Assembly (NCBI GenBank): GCA_949287425.1
Contig: CASEGJ010000001.1
Span: forward strand, 124,001 to 188,000
DNA from: an uncultured Caryophanales bacterium
GTDB taxonomy: Bacteria; Bacillota_I; Bacilli_A; RFN20; CAG-288
Direction of reading: 5' to 3'
DNA length: 64,000 nt
The notes under the pieces: generated by a model
What the model was told of the DNA's origin: nothing
What the model saw: the letters and a program-made list of their open reading frames with translations, nothing else
Databases searched by the model: none
Made by a program: the position numbers and the translations under genes
Shown: in pieces, positions 45,776 to 54,824 of the stretch
Layout of the letters: each line of letters opens with the position of its first letter
How positions within the stretch are numbered: position 1 is the stretch's first letter

Positions 45776-46561
45776 TTAGAAGTGACATGTCTTATATGTT
45801 GTTATTCCAAATCGCCTATCTATAGATTTTTTAGCTAATCTCATTAAAAAATCAATTATTAATATTAATACTATAGCAAGTAAGGTTAAACTAAATAACC
45901 TTACCATATCAACATCAAGATACGCTTGATTAATTAATCTACCTAAACCGATATAACGAGTAGATGACATAAATACTTCCCCCATTATCTCTGCTTTTAA
46001 CGCTAATGGTATACCTTGAGCTAAACCGATAGTTAAATACGGTAAGGATAATGGGCAAACTACTTTAAATAGGTTCTTTAATTTATATCTACCTTCTAAT
46101 CTAATAGTTGATTCATATGTTTGGATGATTGTTTTACTACCTAAATAGACGCCTTTATATATAATTGGAAAAATTAAAAAGCTCACTAATAGGTAATTAG
46201 TTATATCGGTAAAAATGATTAAAATAAATATTATTGATGCACTTGGTAAGGAACTAATCAAATATACTACTGGGCTTAAGATTTCTCCAAGTTGATGATA
46301 AAAAGCAGATAATACACCAAGCACATACGCTAATATAACAACAATTAATAAGCATATTACTACCCTATAAGTAGTATATCCTAATGCTAACATCGCATTT
46401 TTTTCTATTAATAAAAGACAACTTGATTTTATTACTTCTCCAATAGGAGGAATAATATTGTTAGGTGAATATAAATAGCCTAAATGCCAACCTAGAAATA
46501 TCAACATTATTCCAATTAATAGATAAATAAGCTTACTTATGCTCTTTTTAGTTATTTTCAT
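45776..46561 (-). CDS. ABC transporter permease, SsuC/TauC-like
   Basis: A 261-residue integral membrane protein with about six hydrophobic segments and the layout of the binding-protein-dependent permeases for nitrate, sulfonate, taurine or thiamine-precursor transporters. The cytoplasmic EAA loop is degenerate (RLEGRYKLKNLFKVVCPLSLP region, about 163-183). No ATPase gene is near. It is transcribed separately from the lipoprotein gene upstream, because a terminator stands between them. TATAAT at 46576-46571 is nine bases before the ATG, so the mRNA looks leaderless; no Shine-Dalgarno. Substrate unknown. Confidence 0.8.
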   Translation of the reverse strand: MKITKKSISKLIYLLIGIMLIFLGWHLGYLYSPNNIIPPIGEVIKSSCLLLIEKNAMLALGYTTYRVVICLLIVVILAYVLGVLSAFYHQLGEILSPVVYLISSLPSASIIFILIIFTDITNYLLVSFLIFPIIYKGVYLGSKTIIQTYESTIRLEGRYKLKNLFKVVCPLSLPYLTIGLAQGIPLALKAEIMGEVFMSSTRYIGLGRLINQAYLDVDMVRLFSLTLLAIVLILIIDFLMRLAKKSIDRRFGITTYKTCHF

Positions 46562-46570
46562 ATACAACTT

Positions 46571-46576
46571 ATTATA
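46571..46576 (-). promoter_or_regulatory. -10 box of the permease gene, apparently leaderless
   Basis: TATAAT on the minus strand (46576-46571), nine bases before the ATG at 46561. The expected -35 position (GTGATT) falls inside the preceding terminator hairpin. Confidence 0.5.
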
Positions 46577-46587
46577 CTTTTTTAATG

Positions 46588-46624
46588 AAAAAAAATCACT
46601 TAGATAGCTAACTACCTAAGTGAT
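46588..46624 (-). terminator. Terminator after the deoB-lipoprotein unit
   Basis: A 13-position stem, ATCACTTAGGTAG / CTATCTAAGTGAT with one mismatch when read on the minus strand, a four-base loop and eight T. Confidence 0.93.
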
Positions 46625-46646
46625 TAATATTCTTTTATTATTTAAT

Positions 46647-47702
46647 CTACAATCTTTCTAAATAATATTTAGAAAATACAGAATCATCTAAGCTAGGAAA
46701 ATTAGCTAAACTAGCTCCATTTAGAAAACCATTAACGTCAAAAGCTTCATAATTAAAGCCAAACGGATTAGCTTGCTTACTAGCTGAAGTTGTTGGATTA
46801 TTAGCCTTTTTAATCATATCTAGATTAATTCCAAAAAAATTAGAATCAATTATTTCGTTACTGACTAATTGATTTAATTTATTAAAAGTTAATTCTCCAT
46901 TATTAGTAGCCAAATCCAAATTTGTACTATTAATCGAATCTAAAATATAGTTAATAACTTCTTTCTTACTAGTATCGTTTTCTAATCTTTCTGAGATAAA
47001 TAAGCCTGCTTGAACAAATCCAGTATAGCCTTTTTGTGAATTAAGACCTAGATTTTTAGAATAATTATACCAATCTAAAGTTAAATTAGATTTAACAGTA
47101 ACGTTATTAGCTTGTGAAACAACAGAAGTCACTTGCGGTTCAGCTAATAATACATAATCTACTTTATTTGAGCCATCTAAACCACTTTTTAAAATACTAG
47201 CAGCCGTAGCTACATCGCTTACTATACTATCGACATCCTCTTTTAAATTATAAACTTTTTTAGCTAATTCTGTAAAAATCGAACCTTGTCCAAATGAAAC
47301 GATATAATCATCATCAGAAATAGTATCATTACTAGGCTTATTGCCTGTTGACATAACAAAACAATTACCAGCAGTTATTATACTTGCTAACTTATACTTT
47401 TTATTTTGTTTAGCAATAAAATTAGCGCCTTTTAAAGCATCGAAAATGATAATATCATATTCATTTGAACTAAATGCAGCAACAACGTTATTTGGAGCAG
47501 CAATATCGATATTGTTAGGATTATTAACTAACAAATCTGTATATGCTAATCCAGGTGCCCCATTAGGAGCTACCATTTTAAAATCGATATTTGTACTTTC
47601 TAATGAAGATGAATTAAATGATGAATTCTCTGTTTTCGAATCACAGCTAACTAAGCTAGAAAGTAAAATTATGCTTAATGCAAAAGAAACTTTTTTATTC
47701 AT
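46647..47702 (-). CDS. Lipoprotein, putative ABC substrate-binding protein
   Basis: A secreted lipoprotein of 351 residues: positively charged start MNKK, hydrophobic segment and lipobox LVSC with the lipidated Cys20, followed by a Ser/Asn-rich linker. The mature part (about 40-350) looks like an NMT1/SsuA-type solute-binding fold (MVAPNGAPGLAYTDLL; VSFGQGSIFTELAKK). It probably feeds the SsuC-like permease just downstream. It begins 18 bases after deoB with GGAAGG upstream, so the two may be cotranscribed. Substrate unknown. Confidence 0.78.
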   Translation of the reverse strand: MNKKVSFALSIILLSSLVSCDSKTENSSFNSSSLESTNIDFKMVAPNGAPGLAYTDLLVNNPNNIDIAAPNNVVAAFSSNEYDIIIFDALKGANFIAKQNKKYKLASIITAGNCFVMSTGNKPSNDTISDDDYIVSFGQGSIFTELAKKVYNLKEDVDSIVSDVATAASILKSGLDGSNKVDYVLLAEPQVTSVVSQANNVTVKSNLTLDWYNYSKNLGLNSQKGYTGFVQAGLFISERLENDTSKKEVINYILDSINSTNLDLATNNGELTFNKLNQLVSNEIIDSNFFGINLDMIKKANNPTTSASKQANPFGFNYEAFDVNGFLNGASLANFPSLDDSVFSKYYLERL

Positions 47703-47720
47703 ATTTACCTTCCCATATAT

Positions 47721-48926
47721 TTAGTTAAATAACTCATCGATTGGTTTACCAATAAGCTTATCCATAGCTGGAAGATTGAAATTATATGTAATACTAGCTC
47801 CCATATCAGCAAAAGAAAGTCTTTGAGCTATCTTTCTACCATCAACGATCTTTTTTGAATACATCAATAAAGGAACTCTTTCTCTAGTATGATCAGTCCC
47901 TTTCCAAGTAGGATCATTTCCATGGTCAGCACTAATCATTAATAAATCATCTTCTTTTAAACTAGCTAGCAATTCTTTTAAATAAGTATCAAATTCTTCA
48001 ATATGTTTACCATAACCAATAGGATTACGTCTATGACCATATTCTGAATCAAATTCGACCAAATTAATAAAACACAGTCCTGTAAAATCTTCTTGTTTAG
48101 CTATCTTAGTAGTAATTTCCATACCATCGATATCTGAAACAGTATGAACTGATTTACTTACCCCTTGATTATCGAAGATATTGGCGATTTTACCGATACA
48201 ATAAGTCATATAATTAGCCTGATAAAGCTGATCTAAGTAAGTTAAATAAGGAGGTTTTAAAGCGTAATCGCATCTATCAGATGTCCTTTTAAAGTTACTT
48301 GGATTATCTCCAATAAATGGACGAGCAATTATTCTACCTAATTTATATTCTTCTCTATTACAAATTTCCCTTGCTATTTCACAATCTTTATAAAGCTCAC
48401 TAAGAGGGATAATAGAAGTATTAGCAGCTATTTGAAGAACAGAATCAGAAGAAGTATAAACTATTAATGAACCTTCTTTCATCGCCTGAGGACCAAGCTG
48501 TTTAATTATTTCAGTACCACTAGCAGCACAATTACCTATTATTTTTCTACCAAATTTTGCTTCCAATTCATCGATAAGTTTTTTAGGAAAACCAGTATCA
48601 GTAAATGTCTTAAATGGCTTTTGAGTAAATATACCCATCATTTCCCAATGACCAGTCATAGTATCTTTACCTTTACTAGCTTCTAAACAAGTAGTAACTA
48701 GGCTATTTTTATGTTCGAGTTTACTAGTTCCAGGAATATCTTCTAAATCAGCTAAGCCAAGACTATTTAAATTAGGTATATTTAACTTTCCCATTTTTTG
48801 AGCGATATGAAGATAAGTATTAGCTCCTTTATCATCATATTCTTCTTGATGAGGATCGTAACCTATACCTAAAGAATCACAAATTAATAGAAAGATTCTT
48901 TTATACTTTTTATAAGTAAGTTCCAT
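47721..48926 (-). CDS. deoB: Phosphopentomutase
   Basis: Interconverts (deoxy)ribose 1-phosphate and 5-phosphate in nucleoside salvage; an alkaline-phosphatase-fold, two-metal enzyme. The N-terminal metal motif LLICDSLGIGYDP, the phosphorylated-residue region GANTYLHIA, and the C-terminal SADHGNDPTWKGTDHTRERV metal motif are visible. 401 residues, slightly above typical. AAAGGAG precedes the ATG at a spacing of about 12. Confidence 0.96.
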   Translation of the reverse strand: MELTYKKYKRIFLLICDSLGIGYDPHQEEYDDKGANTYLHIAQKMGKLNIPNLNSLGLADLEDIPGTSKLEHKNSLVTTCLEASKGKDTMTGHWEMMGIFTQKPFKTFTDTGFPKKLIDELEAKFGRKIIGNCAASGTEIIKQLGPQAMKEGSLIVYTSSDSVLQIAANTSIIPLSELYKDCEIAREICNREEYKLGRIIARPFIGDNPSNFKRTSDRCDYALKPPYLTYLDQLYQANYMTYCIGKIANIFDNQGVSKSVHTVSDIDGMEITTKIAKQEDFTGLCFINLVEFDSEYGHRRNPIGYGKHIEEFDTYLKELLASLKEDDLLMISADHGNDPTWKGTDHTRERVPLLMYSKKIVDGRKIAQRLSFADMGASITYNFNLPAMDKLIGKPIDELFN

Positions 48927-48953
48927 ATTAAATAAGTACTCCTTTCTTATTAA

Positions 48954-48962
48954 ATTATAGCA
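48954..48962 (-). promoter_or_regulatory. Extended -10 promoter of deoB
   Basis: TGC-TATAAT on the minus strand (48962-48954), with a weak -35, 28 bases before the deoB ATG. Confidence 0.6.
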
Positions 48963-48991
48963 TCTATATATTTACTTATCTTATTACATGC

Positions 48992-49864
48992 TTAATTAGA
49001 CATATACTTATCATAAGCAGAAATAATTCTTTTAGAAGAAACGTGGGTATAAATTTGCGTAGTTTCAATTTTACTATGCCCTAACATCTGCTGGACTTGC
49101 TTTAAATTAGCGCCATTTTCAAGTAGATGAGTGGCAAATGAATGCCTTAGACTATGCGGCGAAATTTCTTCTTGAATTCCAGCTTTGATAGCATATTTTT
49201 TAATTTGTTTCCAAAAATACTGCCTTGAAAGGCTACTTCCATCTCTATTTAAAAATAAAGCTTTTGACTTAGTGTGAGCATTTTTTCTTACTTTGTTGTA
49301 ATAAAGAATAATATATGACATAGCAAATTCACCAATAGGAACTATCCTTTGCTTATTACCTTTTCCACTTACTTTTAAATAACCATGTTCAAAATTAATA
49401 TCGCCTTTTTCTAAATTTACTAATTCAGATACTCTTAATCCAGAAGCGTATATTGTTTCTAACATCGCTTTATCTCTTAATCCAAATTTAGTTTCAATAT
49501 TTGGAGCATCTAATAGCATTTCCACTTCATCGTAAGAAAGTACATTTGGTAATCTCCTTTCTAATTTTGGCAAATAAAAGCCATTTAATGAAACAGAAAT
49601 CAACTTTTGCTTATTTAAATAGATATAAAAACTTCTAATTGTTGTCAGTCTTCTAACAATAGTTGAAGTAGATTTTAAATTGTTATATAAATACGAAATA
49701 AATCTATTTAAATCATCGAGGTCAAGTAAATCTAACTCTTTGTTATCAGTAAATTGTGAAAATTGTTTAAGGTCTTCACTATAAGTCTCAATTGTAGATT
49801 TTAAATCCCCTTTTTCGACACTTAAATACGATAAAAATTCATCTACTAAATCATCTATTCTCAT
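48992..49864 (-). CDS. xerD: Tyrosine recombinase XerC/XerD
   Basis: Site-specific recombinase resolving chromosome dimers at dif. The N-terminal SAM-like domain (about 1-85) precedes the catalytic domain: Arg in ASGLRVSEL, Lys in VSGKGNKQR, HSLRHSFATHLL with the His-x-x-Arg pair, the GHSKIETT His, and the nucleophile Tyr in QIYTHV. 290 residues. It cannot be assigned to XerC or XerD from the sequence alone; the symbol is provisional. It overlaps dinB by 14 bases. Confidence 0.93.
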   Translation of the reverse strand: MRIDDLVDEFLSYLSVEKGDLKSTIETYSEDLKQFSQFTDNKELDLLDLDDLNRFISYLYNNLKSTSTIVRRLTTIRSFYIYLNKQKLISVSLNGFYLPKLERRLPNVLSYDEVEMLLDAPNIETKFGLRDKAMLETIYASGLRVSELVNLEKGDINFEHGYLKVSGKGNKQRIVPIGEFAMSYIILYYNKVRKNAHTKSKALFLNRDGSSLSRQYFWKQIKKYAIKAGIQEEISPHSLRHSFATHLLENGANLKQVQQMLGHSKIETTQIYTHVSSKRIISAYDKYMSN

Positions 49865-51023
49865 TTTTATTGTCCTTTTTAAGCGAGTGTAATGTTTTTA
49901 AATTATCGAGATTATAATCCTTTTCAAGATTGTTTATTAATTTTTTAATTTTGTTAGTTGAAGGAATGTTTTGATCAAACAAATCGATAGTATCTTCTTT
50001 TTTGTTATCAATAACATCTATACCAAAGCCGATTAAGCGAATTTCTTCCCCTTTATAAAAATTATCAAAAACATCGTTAGCGTGAACTATTAAATTTTCT
50101 AAATTGTTAGTAGGTTGAATAGATTGCCTTTTTGAATGAGTATTAAATTGGCTGTCTCTAAGAGTAATAGTAACTAATTTAGCTAATTTATTATAATAGG
50201 TCAAATCACCATAAACTGAGCTAACCAAGTCTTTTAAAACATCTTTTAAGTAAAGCGGATCATCGATGTTATCTGCTAAAGTAATCATGTTAGAAATAGA
50301 TTTAGGGTTGAAAGAAGAAGTATTTATAGTATCATCACCTTGTCCATTAGCCCACTTTTTAAACATAGAATACGATGAACCTAAAATCTCTTTAACCTCT
50401 TTAGTATCATTTAAAGCTAAATCTTGAATTGTATTTACACCAACTTGTTTTAACTTCGGAGCGCTTTTTTTACCAATACCATACATTTTAAAAATATCTA
50501 ATGGCCAAAAAAGCTTTTTATAATCGTCTTCCAAAACAATAGTTAAGCCCATAGGTTTATTGTAATCAGAAGCCATTTTAGCTAAAAATCTATTATAAGA
50601 ATAACCTATTGAGCATTTTAAATGTAAATTGTTATAAATATCCATTTGCAAATTTCTCAAATATCTATAAGCATCTTCTTTATTAAAAAAGCCAGTCATA
50701 TCAATATAAGCTTCATCAATTGAAGCGACTTCAATTAACGGATAGCTTTTTTTTAAAAAGTTCATAAAACTTTTAGAAACATCTGAATACAATTTATAAT
50801 TGCCTTCAACAATTACTAAATTAGGACATAGACTTTTAGCTTGATAGATAGACATAGCCGAATTAACTCCATACTTCCTAGCGATATAATTGCTAGTTGC
50901 TACGACTCCTCTTTTACCATTATGTCCTATTGCAACAGGGAGATTTTTTAATTTTGGATTTTTATTTTCTTCACATTGTGCAAAAAAAGCATTTAAATCT
51001 ATATGAACAATATTTTTCATCAT
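49851..51023 (-). CDS. dinB: DNA polymerase IV (Y family)
   Basis: Translesion polymerase. The N-terminal IVHIDLNAFFAQCE, the catalytic SIDEAYIDMT with paired acids, and the GIGKKSAPKLKQVGV helix-hairpin-helix are visible, followed by the little-finger domain. 390 residues. The start has a weak GACGGA very near it. It overlaps xerD downstream. Confidence 0.94.
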   Translation of the reverse strand: MMKNIVHIDLNAFFAQCEENKNPKLKNLPVAIGHNGKRGVVATSNYIARKYGVNSAMSIYQAKSLCPNLVIVEGNYKLYSDVSKSFMNFLKKSYPLIEVASIDEAYIDMTGFFNKEDAYRYLRNLQMDIYNNLHLKCSIGYSYNRFLAKMASDYNKPMGLTIVLEDDYKKLFWPLDIFKMYGIGKKSAPKLKQVGVNTIQDLALNDTKEVKEILGSSYSMFKKWANGQGDDTINTSSFNPKSISNMITLADNIDDPLYLKDVLKDLVSSVYGDLTYYNKLAKLVTITLRDSQFNTHSKRQSIQPTNNLENLIVHANDVFDNFYKGEEIRLIGFGIDVIDNKKEDTIDLFDQNIPSTNKIKKLINNLEKDYNLDNLKTLHSLKKDNKNENR

Positions 51024-51042
51024 TTCCGTCTGTTTATGTCTT

Positions 51043-51069
51043 TTTAGTATATATTTAGTATATATTTAG
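51043..51069. repeat. 11-bp tandem repeat upstream of dinB
   Basis: TTTAGTATATA occurs twice in direct succession (51043-51053, 51054-51064), followed by a partial third copy TTTAG. On the minus strand each copy carries TATACT, a possible -10 for dinB. Confidence 0.75.
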
Positions 51070-51079
51070 TTGTTTCACG

Positions 51080-52756
51080 TTAGTTTTTATACTTACTTTT
51101 GTATTTTTGAGCCTCATTATAAAGTTCATTAGATGCCTGTAAAGAGGCTGGTGACAATTTATTATTTGAAATAATAAGCGCCATTTGCTCGATTAACTGT
51201 TCTTTAGAAATAGCTTGAATATGCGAACTGGTAATTCCCTGCTCTTCTTTCTTATAGACAATAAAACCTTGATCGGCAAAAGAAAGAACTTGAACTAAAT
51301 GAGTGATTACGATAATTGAAGAAGATTTTGATATTTCAAACATCTTCTTTGCAGCTTTAAAAGCAATTTCACCTGAAATGCCAGTATCGATTTCATCAAA
51401 TATTAAAGTATCGTTTACCTTAGCTTTGTTAAACACGACTTTTAAAGCAAGATTCAAACGTGAATTTTCTCCACCTGAAACTGCGTTTTTAAGCTCTAAA
51501 AACTTCCCACCTTTATTTAAAGCCACCTTATAAGCAACTTTATCTTGACCCAAATTTGAAAAATCAACCTTTCCAAATTCGATTTTAAAGCCATCTTTTA
51601 ATAAGCCGAGATCATCAAGCTGGCTATTTACTTCTTTTTCAAGTTCTCTAGCAGCTTGTTGTCTTAATTTAGTTAATTTCTCTGCTTGCAAAGTCAAATT
51701 GGAAATTAAATTATTTAGTTCTTCTTCTTTTTGCTTTAAAATTGTGTCGTAGTTTTCTATTTGCTCTAATTTAGCTTTAAAATTATTTAATGCGGACAAA
51801 ATCTCATTAGTAGATTTACCATACTTTCTTGTTAAAGTAGTCAATTCAAATAAACGAGAATTGATCCTATCTAAATTCTCAATAGAAAAATCAAGCTTAT
51901 CATGCTCGTTAAAAAGCTCATCAAGGCTATTTTCAAGAGATAGGATGTCTTGGTATGCTTGATTAGCTTGTAAGGCTAATTGGCTGTTTTTTAGCCTTTC
52001 AATGTGATTTAAAAGACTATCGAGAACATCTTTAATAGAAAATTGTGAATTATAGCAAAATTTATTAAACTCATCAAAGTCATTTTCAAGCGTTTCATAT
52101 TTACTTAAATTCTCTTTTTGATAATTCAAATCTTCAATTTCATTTTCTTTAAGATGATATGATTCAATTTCTTTAACTTGAAACTGATAATAATCTAACA
52201 TATTCATCTCATTAGTCTTTTTGAATTCATCTATTTCTTTTAATTTAGACTGATAGCTAAAATAAGCTTTCTGATAGTTTTCTTTTTGAACTTTTAAGTT
52301 TTCATCTATGCTAAATTCATCAATGAGATTTAATTGAGTGACAGGATTAAATAAAAATGAAGCATCACCTTGAGAAAAAATATCTATAACATTTTCCATT
52401 AACTTTTTTAATATGTTTATAGAAACAATTTCCCCATTTATTCTTACCTGTGATTGTTTAGATGGAGTTAATATACGCGTGACTATTAATCTATTATCTT
52501 CTAGATAATCATTTAAGTAAATATGTTGGTTGATAAATTCCTCATCAAAAAGAAAACTAGCTTCAACAACGGCTTTTTTAGATTCATCTTTAACTTTACT
52601 AAACTCTGCTCTTTTACCTATTAAAAGCTCTAATGCTTCAATAATAATCGTTTTACCAGCACCAGTTTGACCAACAATGACATTCATGCCATTAACAAAA
52701 TCGACATTGAGATGTTCAATAATAGCAAAGTTTTCAATTCTTAAATGTTCTAACAT
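51080..52756 (-). CDS. recN: DNA repair protein RecN
   Basis: SMC-like ATPase that organises broken DNA ends. Walker A GQTGAGKT is at about residues 29-36, a long coiled coil fills the middle (about 150-380), and the C-terminal ABC signature SGGENSRLNLAL plus Walker B LIFDEIDTGISGEIA complete the ATPase. 558 residues, typical. AGGTGAG precedes the ATG and TATAAT lies at 52779-52774. Confidence 0.96.
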   Translation of the reverse strand: MLEHLRIENFAIIEHLNVDFVNGMNVIVGQTGAGKTIIIEALELLIGKRAEFSKVKDESKKAVVEASFLFDEEFINQHIYLNDYLEDNRLIVTRILTPSKQSQVRINGEIVSINILKKLMENVIDIFSQGDASFLFNPVTQLNLIDEFSIDENLKVQKENYQKAYFSYQSKLKEIDEFKKTNEMNMLDYYQFQVKEIESYHLKENEIEDLNYQKENLSKYETLENDFDEFNKFCYNSQFSIKDVLDSLLNHIERLKNSQLALQANQAYQDILSLENSLDELFNEHDKLDFSIENLDRINSRLFELTTLTRKYGKSTNEILSALNNFKAKLEQIENYDTILKQKEEELNNLISNLTLQAEKLTKLRQQAARELEKEVNSQLDDLGLLKDGFKIEFGKVDFSNLGQDKVAYKVALNKGGKFLELKNAVSGGENSRLNLALKVVFNKAKVNDTLIFDEIDTGISGEIAFKAAKKMFEISKSSSIIVITHLVQVLSFADQGFIVYKKEEQGITSSHIQAISKEQLIEQMALIISNNKLSPASLQASNELYNEAQKYKSKYKN

Positions 52757-52811
52757 ATTTTCTCACCTACTAAATTATATCTTATTAAGTCTAGTAAATT
52801 ATAAATTAACA

Positions 52812-54620
52812 TTATTTATTATTTGTCAGCTTGTTATACACGCTTAAATAATCTAATTTATTATCTTCAAGTTGCTCTTGCTTACTCATAAATTCGATAT
52901 GTTTAGTATCTAAAGTATAACAGCTAACTTTCTTATAAAAGCCGATAGAATTCAAAATTCCTAGCATATAAGATTTAAAATGATATGAACTAGTATCAAA
53001 AAGAATGACTTCTTCATGTCTATTGATAAAACTATCTAGCTGATGTGGAAATGGTTTAATTTGTTTTAAATAAATAATATCGATTTCTTCATTTTCTAGC
53101 CTTTCTATCAGCTTTTTAGCTTCTAAAGAAAGACAAATTAGGCAACGCGTAGCCTTTTTATCGATAAGTTGATAAGCTACGATATCTTTTAATGAATAAT
53201 TTGAAGATGTCAAATCTTTTTCAATTCTAACAAAGAATGGACAATTAGAATCGAATTTATAATTAACAATACTTGAATATATCTCATCTGAATTACTCGG
53301 CTGATAGATTTTCGAATTAGGTAAGCTTACTTCCATGCCCAAATCTTCTAAACCCATATGACTAGAACCATCTTCACCAACTAATCCAGATCTATCGACA
53401 ACAATAAGACAGCTTAATCTCATATATGAAAGCTCAGAAACAAGAATATCGTAGCCACGTTGTAAAAAACAAGAATAGATATCGAGTATTGGATGATACC
53501 CTTTTAATGCAAATCCAGCTAGCATAGCTAAAGTGTGTTCTTCAACTATCCCTGGATCAAAGCAACGTTCAGGAAACTGTTTAAAACATTCTTCTAAGCA
53601 GCTACCAATAACCATGGCTGGACAAATTAAAACAGCTTTAGAATCATTTTTTAAAATTTCTAAAATTGAGTTTCCAGCTATTTTAGAAAGACTAACTTGG
53701 TTAGCAACGTGTAATTTTGGCTTACTTAAGCCATGATAATAACCAAACTTATCATTTTCCGCCTCAGGATAACCTTTGCCTTTAATAGTTCTAACATGTA
53801 AAATAGTAGACTTAGATATTATCTTAGCTTTGGTAAAAAATTTATCCAATTTTTTAAAATCGTGACCAGAAATTGGTCCTAAATATGTAAAACCATATTG
53901 TTCAAAAATATTTGTACCTAAAAACAGCTGTTTAAAATGCTGTTTTATATTTTGCGTAAACTTATAAAACCAGCTTAAATATTTCCTATCAAATATCTTT
54001 TTAAACAATTCAGCATTATTTTGATAAAAAAACGAAACACGAAATTTCTCTAAAATATGACTAATTGCCCCTTTAGGAGAGGAAATAGACATATTGTTAT
54101 CATTTAAAACGACAATTATTTTTCCATATTGAGAATCGCAAGCGGTATTTAACGCTTCAAATGAGATGCCGTTAGCTATTGAAGAATCTCCTATAACAAT
54201 AACTGTTTGAGAAGTATTATTCTTAGAAAGCTTTTTAGCAGTCGCTAAACCTAAGCCAATTGATATAGCTGTTCCAGAATGACCAGCAGAGGTTTTATCA
54301 TATTTTGATTCATCGATATTTGTAAATCCGTTTACCCCACCTTTAAGCCTAAGTAAAGCCAGATTTCTATTTGTAAGAATTTTATATGTATAACATTGAT
54401 GAGAAACATCAAAAATAATATCGTCAATTTCAGGATCAAAAACATCAAAAAGAGAGATAGTTAATTCAACTACTCCTAAATTCGATGAAAGATGACCCCC
54501 ATTATTTAAAACATCTTTAATAATAATCTCTCTAACTTTTTCAGCTAATTTTTCTTTTTCTTTAATAGAAAGATGTTTAATATCGTGGTAGTCAATATTA
54601 TTTAAGACGATATTTTCCAT
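52812..54620 (-). CDS. dxs: 1-deoxy-D-xylulose-5-phosphate synthase
   Basis: First enzyme of the MEP pathway, a thiamine-diphosphate transketolase-like enzyme condensing pyruvate and glyceraldehyde 3-phosphate. GGHLSSNLGVVELT, GHSGTAISIGLGLA, NDNNMSI and the DRSGLVGEDG region are visible. The ThDP motif reads GDSSIANG, where GDG is usual, and the catalytic-Glu region is GIVEEHTLAML. About 602 residues. ATG 54620 is chosen, without a clear Shine-Dalgarno; TTG 54641 is the alternative. It lies just after xseB, a common neighbour. Confidence 0.93.
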   Translation of the reverse strand: MENIVLNNIDYHDIKHLSIKEKEKLAEKVREIIIKDVLNNGGHLSSNLGVVELTISLFDVFDPEIDDIIFDVSHQCYTYKILTNRNLALLRLKGGVNGFTNIDESKYDKTSAGHSGTAISIGLGLATAKKLSKNNTSQTVIVIGDSSIANGISFEALNTACDSQYGKIIVVLNDNNMSISSPKGAISHILEKFRVSFFYQNNAELFKKIFDRKYLSWFYKFTQNIKQHFKQLFLGTNIFEQYGFTYLGPISGHDFKKLDKFFTKAKIISKSTILHVRTIKGKGYPEAENDKFGYYHGLSKPKLHVANQVSLSKIAGNSILEILKNDSKAVLICPAMVIGSCLEECFKQFPERCFDPGIVEEHTLAMLAGFALKGYHPILDIYSCFLQRGYDILVSELSYMRLSCLIVVDRSGLVGEDGSSHMGLEDLGMEVSLPNSKIYQPSNSDEIYSSIVNYKFDSNCPFFVRIEKDLTSSNYSLKDIVAYQLIDKKATRCLICLSLEAKKLIERLENEEIDIIYLKQIKPFPHQLDSFINRHEEVILFDTSSYHFKSYMLGILNSIGFYKKVSCYTLDTKHIEFMSKQEQLEDNKLDYLSVYNKLTNNK

Positions 54621-54641
54621 ATGTTTGCTACTAAATAACAA

Positions 54642-54824
54642 CTAATTTTCTACTATTGTATCACTAACTTCGCTTTTTAGCTGTTCTAGCTCCTTATATA
54701 ACTCAGAAATTAATTTTTTACCTTCTTTATAAAGATTTGAAGTTTCCTTTAATGAAAGGCTATCTTGATTTGATAATTTATTGATAATTTCTTCTAGCTT
54801 AGCTTGCTTTTCTTCAAATGTCAT
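54642..54824 (-). CDS. xseB: Exodeoxyribonuclease VII small subunit
   Basis: A 60-residue helical protein with the family start MTFEEKQAKLEEIINKLS and the SLSLKETSNLYKEGKKL motif. It joins several copies to XseA to degrade single-stranded DNA. It overlaps xseA by four bases (ATGA). Confidence 0.95.
   Translation of the reverse strand: MTFEEKQAKLEEIINKLSNQDSLSLKETSNLYKEGKKLISELYKELEQLKSEVSDTIVEN

Noticed and set aside
45731-45785. TCACTTC ... GAAGTGA pairing as a permease terminator
   Set aside because: The loop is over 40 bases and the stem overlaps the end of the coding region without a T tract.
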